From Fredericiella sp038205395 (GTDB lineage Bacteria > Chloroflexota > Anaerolineae > Caldilineales > Caldilineaceae), in the NCBI GenBank assembly GCA_038205395.1, contig JBBRBX010000006.1, positions 1-64,000 of the forward strand: 64,000 nt of DNA, in the 5' to 3' direction. Under the pieces are notes generated by a model. That model saw nothing but the letters and a program-made list of their open reading frames with translations. It was not told where the DNA came from and searched no databases. Positions 16,872 to 25,634 of this stretch are shown one piece after another. How positions within the stretch are numbered: position 1 is the stretch's first letter; every line of letters starts with the position of its first letter. A program made the translations under genes and the position numbers.

Positions 16872-18527
16872 TTACCCCATAGGTTGAACTGGTGCAGCGG
16901 TGCTGTCAATGATCACCCGGCACGCAAACGCCTGCTCCAGCAGATCCACGGCGTTGCGTTCGGTCTGCCAGATTTCCACCGCCGGATAGACGTCAGCAAG
17001 CAAAGTCAGACGCAGCAGCTTGGGTGCGGGCTGCGCGTCTCCATCCTCATCTTTACCCTTGTCCTTGTCTTTGTCCTTGTCTTCGTCTTCGTCACTGTCC
17101 TCATCTTCGTCAGAGTCCCCTTCGCCGTCGGGCGCGTCGTCCGTCCAGGTAACGGAGACATCATCGACGGCGCTGGTGCGCCCGCGCTCCAGGTATTCCG
17201 CCACACGCAGAATTGCCGCCAGCCGCACAAGCCGCAGATCATCGCCCTTGTCCAACAAATCGGCAAACGCGCCGGGTGTGGGCGTTCCCTTGCGATGATA
17301 GCGCGCCAGCAGCCCAATCAATGCGATCTCACGCGGGCTGAAGCCGGGCAAGCCTGCTGTAATGATCAGCGTCTGCGAGTGCAGGTGGTGGTCACTGTAG
17401 TCAATTACCGAACCGATATCGTGCAGCAGCGCCGCCGCACAGAGCAGTTCACGCTCGGCGGCCGCATACCCATGCAGCGGGGCCAGTTGATCAAACATGC
17501 GTCCGGCCAGAAAACGCACATGGTTGGCATGTGTCTTGTGATAGCCATAGATGCGCGCCAGGTTGATGACGCTAAAGCTGCGCAGATCTGCGATCACCGG
17601 GTCGGCAAGATGACCCCAGAAATATTCGTAGAAAAGTCCCTCGCGCAGACCGGTAACCGCCACGGTGAGGTGGTCCACTTTGAGCCGCTCTAGGACGGCA
17701 TGAATCACCATTGCACCAGGCAGGATAATGTCGGCGCGATCGCTGTTGAGGCCGGCGATCTTGCGCCGCTTGTGGAGCGGCAGTGTGCGAAACAGGTCGA
17801 TGCTTTCCTCAATGGAGGATTGTGTCAGCGCAAAACCTTGCAGGGTGGGGAGAGGATAGCTTTGGCGCGCCGCTTCGATGCGGGCCATATTGCGGATTGT
17901 GCCGCCCAGCCCCACCAGCGGGCCGGCTTCGCCGTTGAGCCAGTCGAACTGATCCAACTGCTGCTCAATCTCCTTGCGCACGCTTTTATATTCCGAATCG
18001 GAAATAGGGTCGTGCTCGATAAAACGTTCGGTCAGCGCCAGCGCCCCAATCGGCGCAGACTGGCCATGCATATAGCGCCGCCCGCACACCTGGCTGAGCT
18101 GAGCGCTGCCGCCGCCAATGTCGAGTACAACGCCATCCACCAACGCAATGTCGTTGAGCGCGCCGATAACGTCGTAGTACGCCTCGCGCTCGCCGTCCAG
18201 CACACGCAGTTTCAGCCCTAACTCCGCCTGTACACGGCTGACAAACTGGGGGCCGTTGGCGGCATCGCGCACGGCGCTGGTGGCGGTGGCAATGATGGGA
18301 TCGGCGCCGATTCCGTCGCAAAAGCGCTTGAACAGCCGCAGCGTGGCGAACGCGCGTGCAATGGCGTCCTCCGCCAGCCCTTCCTCGCTCATACCCTGGC
18401 GCAGCCGCACGACCTCGCGGATTTGGTCTTCCAGCCGGCAGGCATAGCCGGGGGTGGCATTCATCACGACAACGCGTGCCGTATTGGAGCCGAGATCAAT
18501 AATGGCGACATGTTGCTGATTGGCCAT
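16872..18527 (-). CDS. ppx: Exopolyphosphatase (Ppx/GppA) with HD domain and acidic Ser/Lys insertion
   Basis: A 551-residue Ppx/GppA phosphatase. The ASKHA-type motifs AIIDLGSNTARVVV (residues 8-21) and DIGGGSAQLS are intact, and LHDIG within residues 350-400 marks the C-terminal HD domain. It removes terminal phosphate from polyphosphate or ppGpp-type substrates. A 31-residue insertion at 467-497 is almost only Asp, Glu, Lys and Ser, in alternating DK and DE runs; most family members lack it. The gene is 33 bases downstream of the arginase gene and 16 bases upstream of ppk2, so one operon encodes polyphosphate hydrolysis and polyphosphate-driven phosphorylation. Confidence 0.93.
   Translation of the reverse strand: MANQQHVAIIDLGSNTARVVVMNATPGYACRLEDQIREVVRLRQGMSEEGLAEDAIARAFATLRLFKRFCDGIGADPIIATATSAVRDAANGPQFVSRVQAELGLKLRVLDGEREAYYDVIGALNDIALVDGVVLDIGGGSAQLSQVCGRRYMHGQSAPIGALALTERFIEHDPISDSEYKSVRKEIEQQLDQFDWLNGEAGPLVGLGGTIRNMARIEAARQSYPLPTLQGFALTQSSIEESIDLFRTLPLHKRRKIAGLNSDRADIILPGAMVIHAVLERLKVDHLTVAVTGLREGLFYEYFWGHLADPVIADLRSFSVINLARIYGYHKTHANHVRFLAGRMFDQLAPLHGYAAAERELLCAAALLHDIGSVIDYSDHHLHSQTLIITAGLPGFSPREIALIGLLARYHRKGTPTPGAFADLLDKGDDLRLVRLAAILRVAEYLERGRTSAVDDVSVTWTDDAPDGEGDSDEDEDSDEDEDKDKDKDKGKDEDGDAQPAPKLLRLTLLADVYPAVEIWQTERNAVDLLEQAFACRVIIDSTAAPVQPMG
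17037..17129 (-). repeat. Short tandem repeat coding the acidic Asp/Glu/Lys tract of Ppx
   Basis: The region is built of near-identical hexamers and nonamers (gacaag, gacgaa units on the coding strand) giving DKDKDKDK and DEDEDSDEDED runs. Such tracts expand and contract by slippage, so its length may vary between strains. The reading frame is open throughout. Confidence 0.7.
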
Positions 18528-18560
18528 AGCACGCCTGGTGGAAAAAGAATATGCGCCGCG

Positions 18561-19496
18561 TTACAGGATGCTCTTGCCCAAGGCAGAGCAGATTAGCTCA
18601 ACCGCCAACTCGGCGGTGCGGTTGCCTTCGTCAATAATCGGGTTGATCTCGACCACATCCAGCGCCGTGATCTTCTGCGACTCGCCCACAATTTCCATCA
18701 ACAGATGCGCTTCGCGAAAGGTGAGTCCACCGGGGACGGGCGTACCCACGCCGGGGGCGGCGCTCGGTTCCATCACATCCATGTCCAGGCTGAGATGGAT
18801 GCGCGACAGATGGCCCAGCCGCGCCAGCGCCCGGCGCGCCACGGTCGCCATGCCCAGTTCATCCACATCGCGCATGGTATAGACCGTGATGCCGCTGTTG
18901 GCTAGCGCCGTCCGCTCCGCACCGTCGAGATCGCGGATGCCGATCATCACGATGTCTTGCGGGCGCAGCTTTGGTCCAGGATGGCCCAAATTCACCAATT
19001 CAGGCTGCCCGCGCCCGACCAGCGTAGCCACCGGCATGCCGTGAATGTTGCCGCTGGGAGAGCTGTCGGGCGTGTTGAAATCGCCGTGGGCATCCACCCA
19101 CAGCAGGCCGGTCGCCCCCCCACACGCAATTCCCGCCACCGTGCCGATAGCGATGGAATGGTCGCCGCCCAGAAAAAGAGGGAGGATGTCCGTGCCGGTG
19201 CACTTCTGCGCTTCTTGATAGATGGCCTGGCAGGCGCTGATGACTTCGGGCAGATGGCGCAGCCCGCCACCGTTGGCTTCAATCCAGCTGTGCTCCTGCA
19301 CACTGCGCTCATCCCGCACAGGCACATCCAGATTGCCCAGGTCTTCGACCTGGTAGCCTTCTTTGCTGAGCCGGTTGTACAGCCCGGCGTAGCGCAGCGC
19401 GCTGGGGCCCATATCCACGCCGCGTCGCTGTTGGCCCATGTCCATGGGGATGCCGAGAATACGGATGGAATGGCCGTGCTTTTGTGGCTGTGTCAT
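18561..19496 (-). CDS. Arginase (ureohydrolase family)
   Basis: A 311-residue ureohydrolase hydrolysing arginine to ornithine and urea, with the two-manganese motifs GGDHSIAIGT, WVDAHGDFN and SLDMDVMEP. The pattern DAHGDFNTP...SGNIHGMP is that of arginase rather than agmatinase. The start is uncertain by two codons: GTG at 19502 or ATG at 19496, with no clear ribosome site for either. It is divergent from the tetR promoter and heads what looks like an operon with the polyphosphate genes, an unusual companion. Confidence 0.9.
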   Translation of the reverse strand: MTQPQKHGHSIRILGIPMDMGQQRRGVDMGPSALRYAGLYNRLSKEGYQVEDLGNLDVPVRDERSVQEHSWIEANGGGLRHLPEVISACQAIYQEAQKCTGTDILPLFLGGDHSIAIGTVAGIACGGATGLLWVDAHGDFNTPDSSPSGNIHGMPVATLVGRGQPELVNLGHPGPKLRPQDIVMIGIRDLDGAERTALANSGITVYTMRDVDELGMATVARRALARLGHLSRIHLSLDMDVMEPSAAPGVGTPVPGGLTFREAHLLMEIVGESQKITALDVVEINPIIDEGNRTAELAVELICSALGKSIL

Positions 19497-19546
19497 CCCC
19501 ACAGTCTACCACATCCGCTGCTTGTTCACTTCACTTGCCGGCGCGT

Positions 19547-19596
19547 TTGACACTGCCTTCACCACTGGTATAATAGCTGACCGACCGTTCGGTCAG
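19547..19596 (+). promoter_or_regulatory. Consensus sigma-70 promoter with overlapping TetR-type operator
   Basis: TTGACA at 19547-19552 and TATAAT at 19569-19574 are exact consensus boxes with 16-base spacing. Immediately downstream, CTGACCGA (19577-19584), four bases, and TCGGTCAG (19589-19596) form a perfect inverted repeat that covers the expected start site. ACCG/CGGT palindromes of this size are common TetR-family operators, so the tetR gene is probably autorepressed. Confidence 0.8.
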
Positions 19597-19623
19597 TAAA
19601 TGTAGAAAGGAGCCGGTGCTGCT

Positions 19624-20049
19624 GTGGACGAATTGATTTTGCAGGATGCCGAGTTGGTGGAACCGCCGGTGTCGCCGCAGAAGCTGGCGATCCTGGAGAT
19701 TGCGCAAGTGCTCTTCACCGAGCGCGGCTACGACGGCGTATCGATTCGGGACCTGGCGCAGCAGTGCGGATTAGCCAAGGCAACCATCTATCACCATTTT
19801 CGTGACAAAGAGGAGCTTTTCTTTTGTGTGCTGGAACATGATCTGCTCACCCTGCACAACCAGGTGATGCAATTTGTCGACGCCGAGCAGCCTCCCCTGG
19901 TCAAACTGCGCGCTTCGCTGGAGGCTTACTATCACCTGCTGCGCGAACGGCGCACAGGGGTCATGTGGAGCATCCAGGAAAATATCCAACTCAAGACCCA
20001 CCTGCACACCTTTTTCCGCCGGCACATGGACTTCATCCTCGGCCCCTGA
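19624..20049 (+). CDS. TetR-family regulator, C-terminally truncated
   Basis: The N-terminal helix-turn-helix is intact (SIRDLAQQCGLAKATIYHHF, about residues 40-59, preceded by ILEIAQVLFTERGYDG). The ligand-binding domain begins but ends at residue 141 (HMDFILGP), against about 190-210 for the family. The last codons coincide with the beginning of recognisable RND pump sequence in another frame, so the C-terminus was lost by a deletion. The start is GTG with an AAAGGAG site at 19607-19613. DNA binding could survive, but dimerisation and ligand response probably do not. Confidence 0.75.
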   Translation: MDELILQDAELVEPPVSPQKLAILEIAQVLFTERGYDGVSIRDLAQQCGLAKATIYHHFRDKEELFFCVLEHDLLTLHNQVMQFVDAEQPPLVKLRASLEAYYHLLRERRTGVMWSIQENIQLKTHLHTFFRRHMDFILGP

Positions 20050-22709
20050 CGCCTGTCGAACTGCGGCAGTTGGTCGAAGACGAGGTGCAGGCCCCCTTGC
20101 AGCGTGTTGCCAACGTCGCTGCGGTGGATGTGGCCGGCGGCCAGCAGCGCGAGGTGCGCATCCTGCTCAACTCCGAGGCGATTCAGGCGCGGCGCATTTC
20201 ACCGCAGCAGATTGTGGCGGCGCTGCAGTCCGAGAATCTCAACATCCCCGGCGGTTCGCTTGTGACCGGCGCCCAGGAGCTTTCTCTGCGCACGCCCGGC
20301 AACTTCACCTCGCTCGACGATATTCGCAATGTCGTGCTTGTGGATCGCGGCACGCCCGTCTATTTAAGCGACGTGGCCACGGTGCAGGATGGCTTCAAGA
20401 AACGCGACAGCATCACACGCCTGAATGGCGAAGAATCCGTGGTGGTGAGCATCCGCAAACAGAGCGGCTCGAACACCGTCACTGTGGTGGAAGATGTCAA
20501 AAAGGCGCTCGAACCGATCAACGAAAAAGAGAGCAATCTGGAAATCACCATTGCCAGCGACCAATCCATCCAGGTCAGCAGTTCGGTCGAAGGCGCCATC
20601 GAAGATCTGCTGTGGGGCGCGCTGCTGGCGGCATTGGTAGTCTTTGTCTTTTTTGCCGATCTGCGCAGCACGATCGTGACCATTGCCGGTCTGCCGGTGA
20701 TCATGATCTCGACGCTCTTTTTTATGAACCTGATGGGCATCGGCCTCAACAACATTTCGCTGCTGGCGCTGGCGCTGGTGGTCGGATTGGTGATAGATGA
20801 CGCCATCGTGGTGCGCGAAAATATCCTGCGCTGGGTGCACAAGGGCTACAGCCCGCGCGATGCCGCCAGCATCGGCACCGCCGAAGTGTTTCTGCCCGTG
20901 CTGGCCACCACCGCCACCGTAATGGCGGTGTTTCTACCGGTCGCCTATGCTGAGGGCATTATTGGCCGTTTTTTTGTCGCCTTTGGCATCACCGTGGCCA
21001 TTGCCATGGCCATCTCGTTTGTTGAATCGCTGACGATGGCGCCCATGTTGAGCGCTTATTTTATCGGCAAGCCCAAAGCCGGTAAGGAGCCTAAAAAAGA
21101 AGTCGAGTACGAAGACGGCGAGGCGATGACCTGGCTCGACCGGCTGTACAGCCGTGTCCTGCACCTGGTGCTGCGCCACAAGTGGGTGACGATCCTGTTG
21201 ACCACGGCGCTCGTCGCCGGCAGCCTCTATGGAGCCACCTTTCTCACCTTCAGCTTTGTACCAGCCATCGACCAGCACCAATTCGACATGCAGGTGTCGC
21301 TGCCTGCCGGCACGCCGCTGACGGTGGCGCAGGCAGAAGCGATCCGCATCGAAGGCATTCTGCGCCAGCATCCGGCCGTCACTGACATCTTCACCACAAT
21401 CGGCAGCACCGGCGCCCCCGAAAAGCTGGACTTCTTCGCCAAGCTGACGGACCAATCCAACTCGCGTGCGGTAATCGATGAGGTGCGCCAGGCGTTTGCG
21501 CAGGCGCCGGGCCTCAGCTTCAGCCAAGGCTCAGGCATCACCGGCGCTGCCACCGATATCGTCGTCGAAACGCGTGGGCTGGCCAACACCGACTATGCCA
21601 CACTGGCTGCGCAGGCCAATGTCGTCATGGAGCAACTCAAGACGGTGCCGGGGTTGGTGGATTTTACGACCACCTACACCAGCGGGCGGCCGGAAATTCA
21701 GTTTGTGGTGAACCGTGACAAAGCGGCCGAGTTGGGCTTGAGCACGGCGCAGATCGGCACGACCATCCGCACCCTCGTCAACGGCCAGGTGGTGACCACC
21801 TATCGCGGCGACGGCAAAGAGGCGGATATTCGCGTGCTGCTGGACGACACCAACCCGGCCGGCGTCGACGACATCCTCAACCTGAGCCTGCTCACCTCCA
21901 CCGGCCGGCTGATCCCGCTGCGCCAGGTGGCCCAGCCGGAGCAGGCTACCGGCCCCGGCCAGATCCTGCGCGTGGATCGTCAGCCGACCATCCGCATCAG
22001 CGCCAACGTGGCCGGCCGCCCCGTGCCGGTCGTCAGCGGCGAGGTGACGGCGCTGGTGCAAACCATGCAGCTGCCCGACGGCATGTTGGTCAAGATGGGC
22101 GGCAGCACGGATGCGCAGACGCAAGGCTTCCAAAGCCTGGGGCTGGCGATGCTGCTGTCGGTGGTCTTTATCTATATGGTGCTGGCCAGCCAGTTCAACA
22201 GCTTTGTGCAGCCGCTCCTGATCATGATTGCGCTGCCGCTGGCCATCGTCGGCGCGCTGCTGGCGCTCCTGATCACGGGCAAAGCCCTGGACTTGACCGC
22301 CTTTATTGGCTTTATCATGTTGATGGGGCTGGTGACAAAAAATTCGATCTTGCTGGTGGACTTTGCCAATCGCGAGCGGGCGAAGGGGCTGAACGCCCAT
22401 GACGCCATGCTCAAGGCGGGGCCAATCCGTCTGCGCCCGATTCTCATGACCTCGATTGCGCTCATTCTGGCGATGATCCCGCTGGTGCTGGGCCTCAGCG
22501 CCGGCGGAGAATTCCGCCAGTCGATGTCCATCGCCATTATGGGCGGCATGATCACCAGCACGCTGCTCACCCTGTTGATCGTGCCCGTCGCCTATGCCCT
22601 GGTCGTCGGCTGGCAGGAGCGCTGGTCGGCCCGCCGCGCCGCCCGCCAGGCCGCCAAGGGGGCAGCCATCGAGCCGCCCGAAGGCGCCATTGTCTCCGCC
22701 AGCGACTAA
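20046..22709 (+). CDS. RND efflux transporter (AcrB/MdtC family), N-terminally truncated, probable pseudogene
   Basis: About 887 residues of an inner-membrane RND pump; intact relatives have about 1030-1060. Homology begins abruptly at LTPVELRQLVEDEV, equivalent to roughly residue 150 of a full pump, so TM1 and most of the first porter subdomain are missing. The rest is well preserved: the proton-relay Asp pair in GLVIDDAIVV, the relay Lys in LVTKNSILLVDFAN, and both large periplasmic loops. No convincing start codon or ribosome site exists at the junction; an in-frame ATG lies at 19965, but inside tetR and in another frame. The usual membrane-fusion partner is absent. The 5' part and probably the adaptor gene appear lost in the same deletion that cut tetR. 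Confidence 0.8.
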   Translation: MTPVELRQLVEDEVQAPLQRVANVAAVDVAGGQQREVRILLNSEAIQARRISPQQIVAALQSENLNIPGGSLVTGAQELSLRTPGNFTSLDDIRNVVLVDRGTPVYLSDVATVQDGFKKRDSITRLNGEESVVVSIRKQSGSNTVTVVEDVKKALEPINEKESNLEITIASDQSIQVSSSVEGAIEDLLWGALLAALVVFVFFADLRSTIVTIAGLPVIMISTLFFMNLMGIGLNNISLLALALVVGLVIDDAIVVRENILRWVHKGYSPRDAASIGTAEVFLPVLATTATVMAVFLPVAYAEGIIGRFFVAFGITVAIAMAISFVESLTMAPMLSAYFIGKPKAGKEPKKEVEYEDGEAMTWLDRLYSRVLHLVLRHKWVTILLTTALVAGSLYGATFLTFSFVPAIDQHQFDMQVSLPAGTPLTVAQAEAIRIEGILRQHPAVTDIFTTIGSTGAPEKLDFFAKLTDQSNSRAVIDEVRQAFAQAPGLSFSQGSGITGAATDIVVETRGLANTDYATLAAQANVVMEQLKTVPGLVDFTTTYTSGRPEIQFVVNRDKAAELGLSTAQIGTTIRTLVNGQVVTTYRGDGKEADIRVLLDDTNPAGVDDILNLSLLTSTGRLIPLRQVAQPEQATGPGQILRVDRQPTIRISANVAGRPVPVVSGEVTALVQTMQLPDGMLVKMGGSTDAQTQGFQSLGLAMLLSVVFIYMVLASQFNSFVQPLLIMIALPLAIVGALLALLITGKALDLTAFIGFIMLMGLVTKNSILLVDFANRERAKGLNAHDAMLKAGPIRLRPILMTSIALILAMIPLVLGLSAGGEFRQSMSIAIMGGMITSTLLTLLIVPVAYALVVGWQERWSARRAARQAAKGAAIEPPEGAIVSASD

Positions 22710-22745
22710 TCTGCAGACAGAATTCCCGCCACTGCACTCCAGCCC

Positions 22746-22838
22746 GTGCGCTCACGTGTGCTGCCCGTCGCCCTGTTGTTCTTCTTTCTCCAACGCTACT
22801 TTATTGAAGGCATCACCCTCACTGGCCAGAAAGGCTAG
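22746..22838 (+). pseudogene. C-terminal tail of a lost MalG-type sugar permease
   Basis: One frame reads LPVALLFFFLQRYFIEGITL and then TGQKG before a TAG at 22836. The QRYFIEGITLTG.KG ending is the signature C-terminus of MalG-family carbohydrate permeases (compare RQLIRGLTAGAVK in the intact permease ending at 12909). Only about 25-30 residues remain, directly upstream of the mannosidase gene. This implies the mannosidase once sat at the end of a sugar ABC transporter operon. Confidence 0.65.
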
Positions 22839-22871
22839 CGAGCAGGCTAAGCGGAAAGGCAAAACGGTTGT

Positions 22872-25376
22872 ATGGCGAACAAGACTGCCGGCACAACAAC
22901 AGTACATATGATCGGCCAGGCGCATCTCGACCCAGTCTGGCTGTGGCGCTGGACGGAAGGGCGCGCCGAGGCGCTGGGCACCAGCCAGTCGGCGGTCGAC
23001 CGGCTGGCGGAGTACCCCGGCTTTCACTTTACACGCGGCGAATCGCAGATTTATCGCTGGATCGAACAGGAAAATCCCGCGCTGTTTGAGCGCATCAAGC
23101 AGTTGATCGCCGAAGGGCGCTGGCATGTCGTCAACGGCATGGTCATCCAGCCCGATATGAATCTGCCCAGCGGCGAGTCGTTTGTGCGCCAGGTGCTGCT
23201 GGGCAAACGCTACATGCGCGAGCAACTTGGCGTCGAGCCGACCGTTGCCTACTGCGTAGACTCCTTCGGCCACGCCGGCACGCTGCCGCAAATTCTGCGC
23301 CAGTGCGGCTTTGAGGGCTTTGTCTTTATGCGCCCCGGCCCGCACGAGAAGGAACTGCCCGCCGGCGTTTTCTGGTGGCAGGGGCCGGACGGCAGCCGCA
23401 TCCTGAGCTTTCGCATCGTCGACGCCTATACCACGCGCGACGAACACCAGGAAGAGCAGATTTTGGCGGCTGTGGCCGCCAAACCGGCGCAGCTTGACGC
23501 CGCCATGTGCTTTTTTGGCGTCGGCAACCACGGCGGCGGCCCGACCAAGGCGCAGATCGAAAACGTGCTGGCCGTCAATGCCGCCCATCCAGAGCTGGAC
23601 ATCCGCTTCAGTTGGCCCGACGCCTACTTTGACGCCATCCGCGCACAGGCCGCTTCGCTGCCGACGGTGGCTGATGAACTGCAGTACCACGCCGTAGGCT
23701 GTTACTCAGTCAACAGCGCGCTCAAGGCCGCACACCGGCTGGCCGAGAACCGGCTGCTGCTGGCCGAACGGCTGGGCGTCATGGCCCAGCAGTGGGCGGG
23801 CGCAGAACCGGCGCACGCAAAGCTGGACGACCTGTGGCATACGCTGGCCTTCAACCAATTCCACGACACCCTGGGCGGCTCCTCGCTTAAGGTGGCCGAA
23901 GATGACGCCATCGCCGAACTGACGGGGCTGGCCGCGGCTGCCGGCGTGCTGGCGGATGATGCCGCGCGCGCCGTCGCCGCCCGCATCGACACCAGCGGGC
24001 CGGGGGCCACCGTGGTGGTGTTCAACCCCGCCGCCCAGCCCGCCGCCACCTATATCGAGTATGAACCGTGGACGGAGTGGCAGCATTGGGATGAAGCGGG
24101 CTGGGGGCTGGTGGATGAGCAAGGCCGGCCGCTGGTCTACCAGAACATCGACCCGCACGAGGCGCTGAGCGCGCCCAACGGCAACATCCGCCGGCTGCTC
24201 TTCCCCGCCACCTTGCCCGCGTTTGGCTATCGCCTCTTCCGCTTTGCGCCGGGGCTGCCGCGCGCCGACGCGCCGGTGACGGGGCTGCGCGTCAGCGAGA
24301 CGGAACTGGAAAATGAACTGCTGCACCTGCGGCTTGACCCGGCCACCGGCAATATCGTCTCCTGTCGCGACAAGCAGTCGGGGTTGGAACTGGTCGGCCC
24401 CGGCGGCTGGAATGTGGGGGAGGTGGTCGATGACCACAGCGACACCTGGTCGCACCGCGTGCCCGGCTATGGCCCGGCGCAGGCCACCTTTGGCGAGGCC
24501 GCTATCCGCGTGGGCGACCGCGGCCCCCTGCAGGTGTCGCTGCTGGTCGAACGCAGCTGCGGCGCCGCCCGCTGGCAGCAGCAGATTCTCCTGCGCAGCG
24601 GCGAGTGCGAGATCACGATCCGCAACTGGCTGACCTGGCTGGAGCCGTGGCGGCTGGTCAAGCTTGTCTGCGCTGTCAACACGTCCGCACCGGTGGCGGT
24701 GCACGATGTCCCCTTCGGCTGGCTGGAGCGCCCCTGCGACGGGCGCGAAGTCCCCACCCAGATGTGGATGGATGTCAGCGGCCCAATCGGGGAAGCTGGT
24801 CAGATTGCTGGGCAGGACACCGGCCAGGTCATTGGTCTGGGGCTGCTCAACGACGGCAAATACGGCTGCGACGTCACGGACAGCGCGCTGCGGCTGACCA
24901 TTCTGCGCTGCGTGCCCTACGCCTATCATGAACCGCATCCCTTCGGCGCCCGCCAACGCTATGACTGGGTGGACCTGGGCAGCCAAAAATTCACTGTCAT
25001 CCTGCGCCCGCATGTGGGCGACTGGCGCGACAGCGATCTGGTGCAGCGGGCGCGCAGCCTCAACCTGCCGCCGTTGCCCGTCACCATGCACAGCCACCCC
25101 GGCGACCTCCCGCGCCAGGCCGGGCTGCTGGCGGTGAACAACCCCGGCGTGGAAGTCAGCGCCTGCAAGCGCACCGAAGAGGACAGCGAAGACGGCAGCG
25201 GCTATATCGTGCGGCTGGTTGACGTCCATGGGCGCGGCGGGCAAAGCGTGCTCACCTGGCAGGGGCAGCCCTTCCCCGTGGAGATGGCCCCCTTTGGCGT
25301 CGTCACCCTGCGGCTGCGTCAGGGCGACGGCGGCTGGCACATGCAGCAGTGCGATATGCTGGAGCGGCCCCTCTAG
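22872..25376 (+). CDS. GH38 alpha-mannosidase
   Basis: An 834-residue cytoplasmic-type class II alpha-mannosidase. The zinc motif AHLDPVW has H18 and D20; the nucleophile is D130 in YCVDSFGHAGTLPQ; NQFHDTLGGSS provides another zinc ligand region. The GH38 N-domain, helical middle domain and C-terminal beta-sandwich are complete and no signal peptide is present, so it acts on imported manno-oligosaccharides. It stands 33 bases after the orphan permease tail, which suggests its transporter was deleted. Confidence 0.93.
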   Translation: MANKTAGTTTVHMIGQAHLDPVWLWRWTEGRAEALGTSQSAVDRLAEYPGFHFTRGESQIYRWIEQENPALFERIKQLIAEGRWHVVNGMVIQPDMNLPSGESFVRQVLLGKRYMREQLGVEPTVAYCVDSFGHAGTLPQILRQCGFEGFVFMRPGPHEKELPAGVFWWQGPDGSRILSFRIVDAYTTRDEHQEEQILAAVAAKPAQLDAAMCFFGVGNHGGGPTKAQIENVLAVNAAHPELDIRFSWPDAYFDAIRAQAASLPTVADELQYHAVGCYSVNSALKAAHRLAENRLLLAERLGVMAQQWAGAEPAHAKLDDLWHTLAFNQFHDTLGGSSLKVAEDDAIAELTGLAAAAGVLADDAARAVAARIDTSGPGATVVVFNPAAQPAATYIEYEPWTEWQHWDEAGWGLVDEQGRPLVYQNIDPHEALSAPNGNIRRLLFPATLPAFGYRLFRFAPGLPRADAPVTGLRVSETELENELLHLRLDPATGNIVSCRDKQSGLELVGPGGWNVGEVVDDHSDTWSHRVPGYGPAQATFGEAAIRVGDRGPLQVSLLVERSCGAARWQQQILLRSGECEITIRNWLTWLEPWRLVKLVCAVNTSAPVAVHDVPFGWLERPCDGREVPTQMWMDVSGPIGEAGQIAGQDTGQVIGLGLLNDGKYGCDVTDSALRLTILRCVPYAYHEPHPFGARQRYDWVDLGSQKFTVILRPHVGDWRDSDLVQRARSLNLPPLPVTMHSHPGDLPRQAGLLAVNNPGVEVSACKRTEEDSEDGSGYIVRLVDVHGRGGQSVLTWQGQPFPVEMAPFGVVTLRLRQGDGGWHMQQCDMLERPL

Positions 25377-25389
25377 CAGCTACGGCAGT

Positions 25390-25513
25390 TTGATCTGCCG
25401 GCGCCCGTAAATCTCTCCCGTAGGTCATGCTTGCAGTGTGACGCTGCTTTGGTCAAGGACTGGGCTTCCTTGCCAGGCGGCAAACTATCACGCTGCAAGT
25501 GTGACCTACATGC
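25390..25513. repeat. REP-like dispersed palindromic element, two arms in inverted orientation
   Basis: Between the mannosidase and acyltransferase genes, 25420-25443 (GTAGGTCATGCTTGCAGTGT...) and 25488-25509 (TCACGCTGCAAGTGTGACCT...) are inverted copies of one motif. The left side also carries GATCTGCCGGCGCC. The same sequence block recurs at 36121-36157. The core TCACGCT-GCA-AGCGTGA is itself palindromic. The rest of this gene-free stretch shows nothing else. Confidence 0.6.
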
Positions 25514-25634
25514 GTTTGACTGAAACGTTTGCTTCCACCTCCGCCCGCACCGCTCTGGAACAATTGTCCCCCTTGCGGTATACTGCCGCAAGAGAGTGCA
25601 GCGGATTCCCACCCTAATTTGGCAGGAGGCAGGC

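Noticed and set aside
17037..17129. The Asp/Glu/Lys tract of Ppx as a sequencing error or frameshift.
   Set aside because: The frame stays open and the downstream Ppx/HD C-terminus continues normally.
23706..25340. A 544-codon minus-strand frame opposite the mannosidase gene.
   Set aside because: No recognisable domain and complete overlap with a well-supported GH38 gene.
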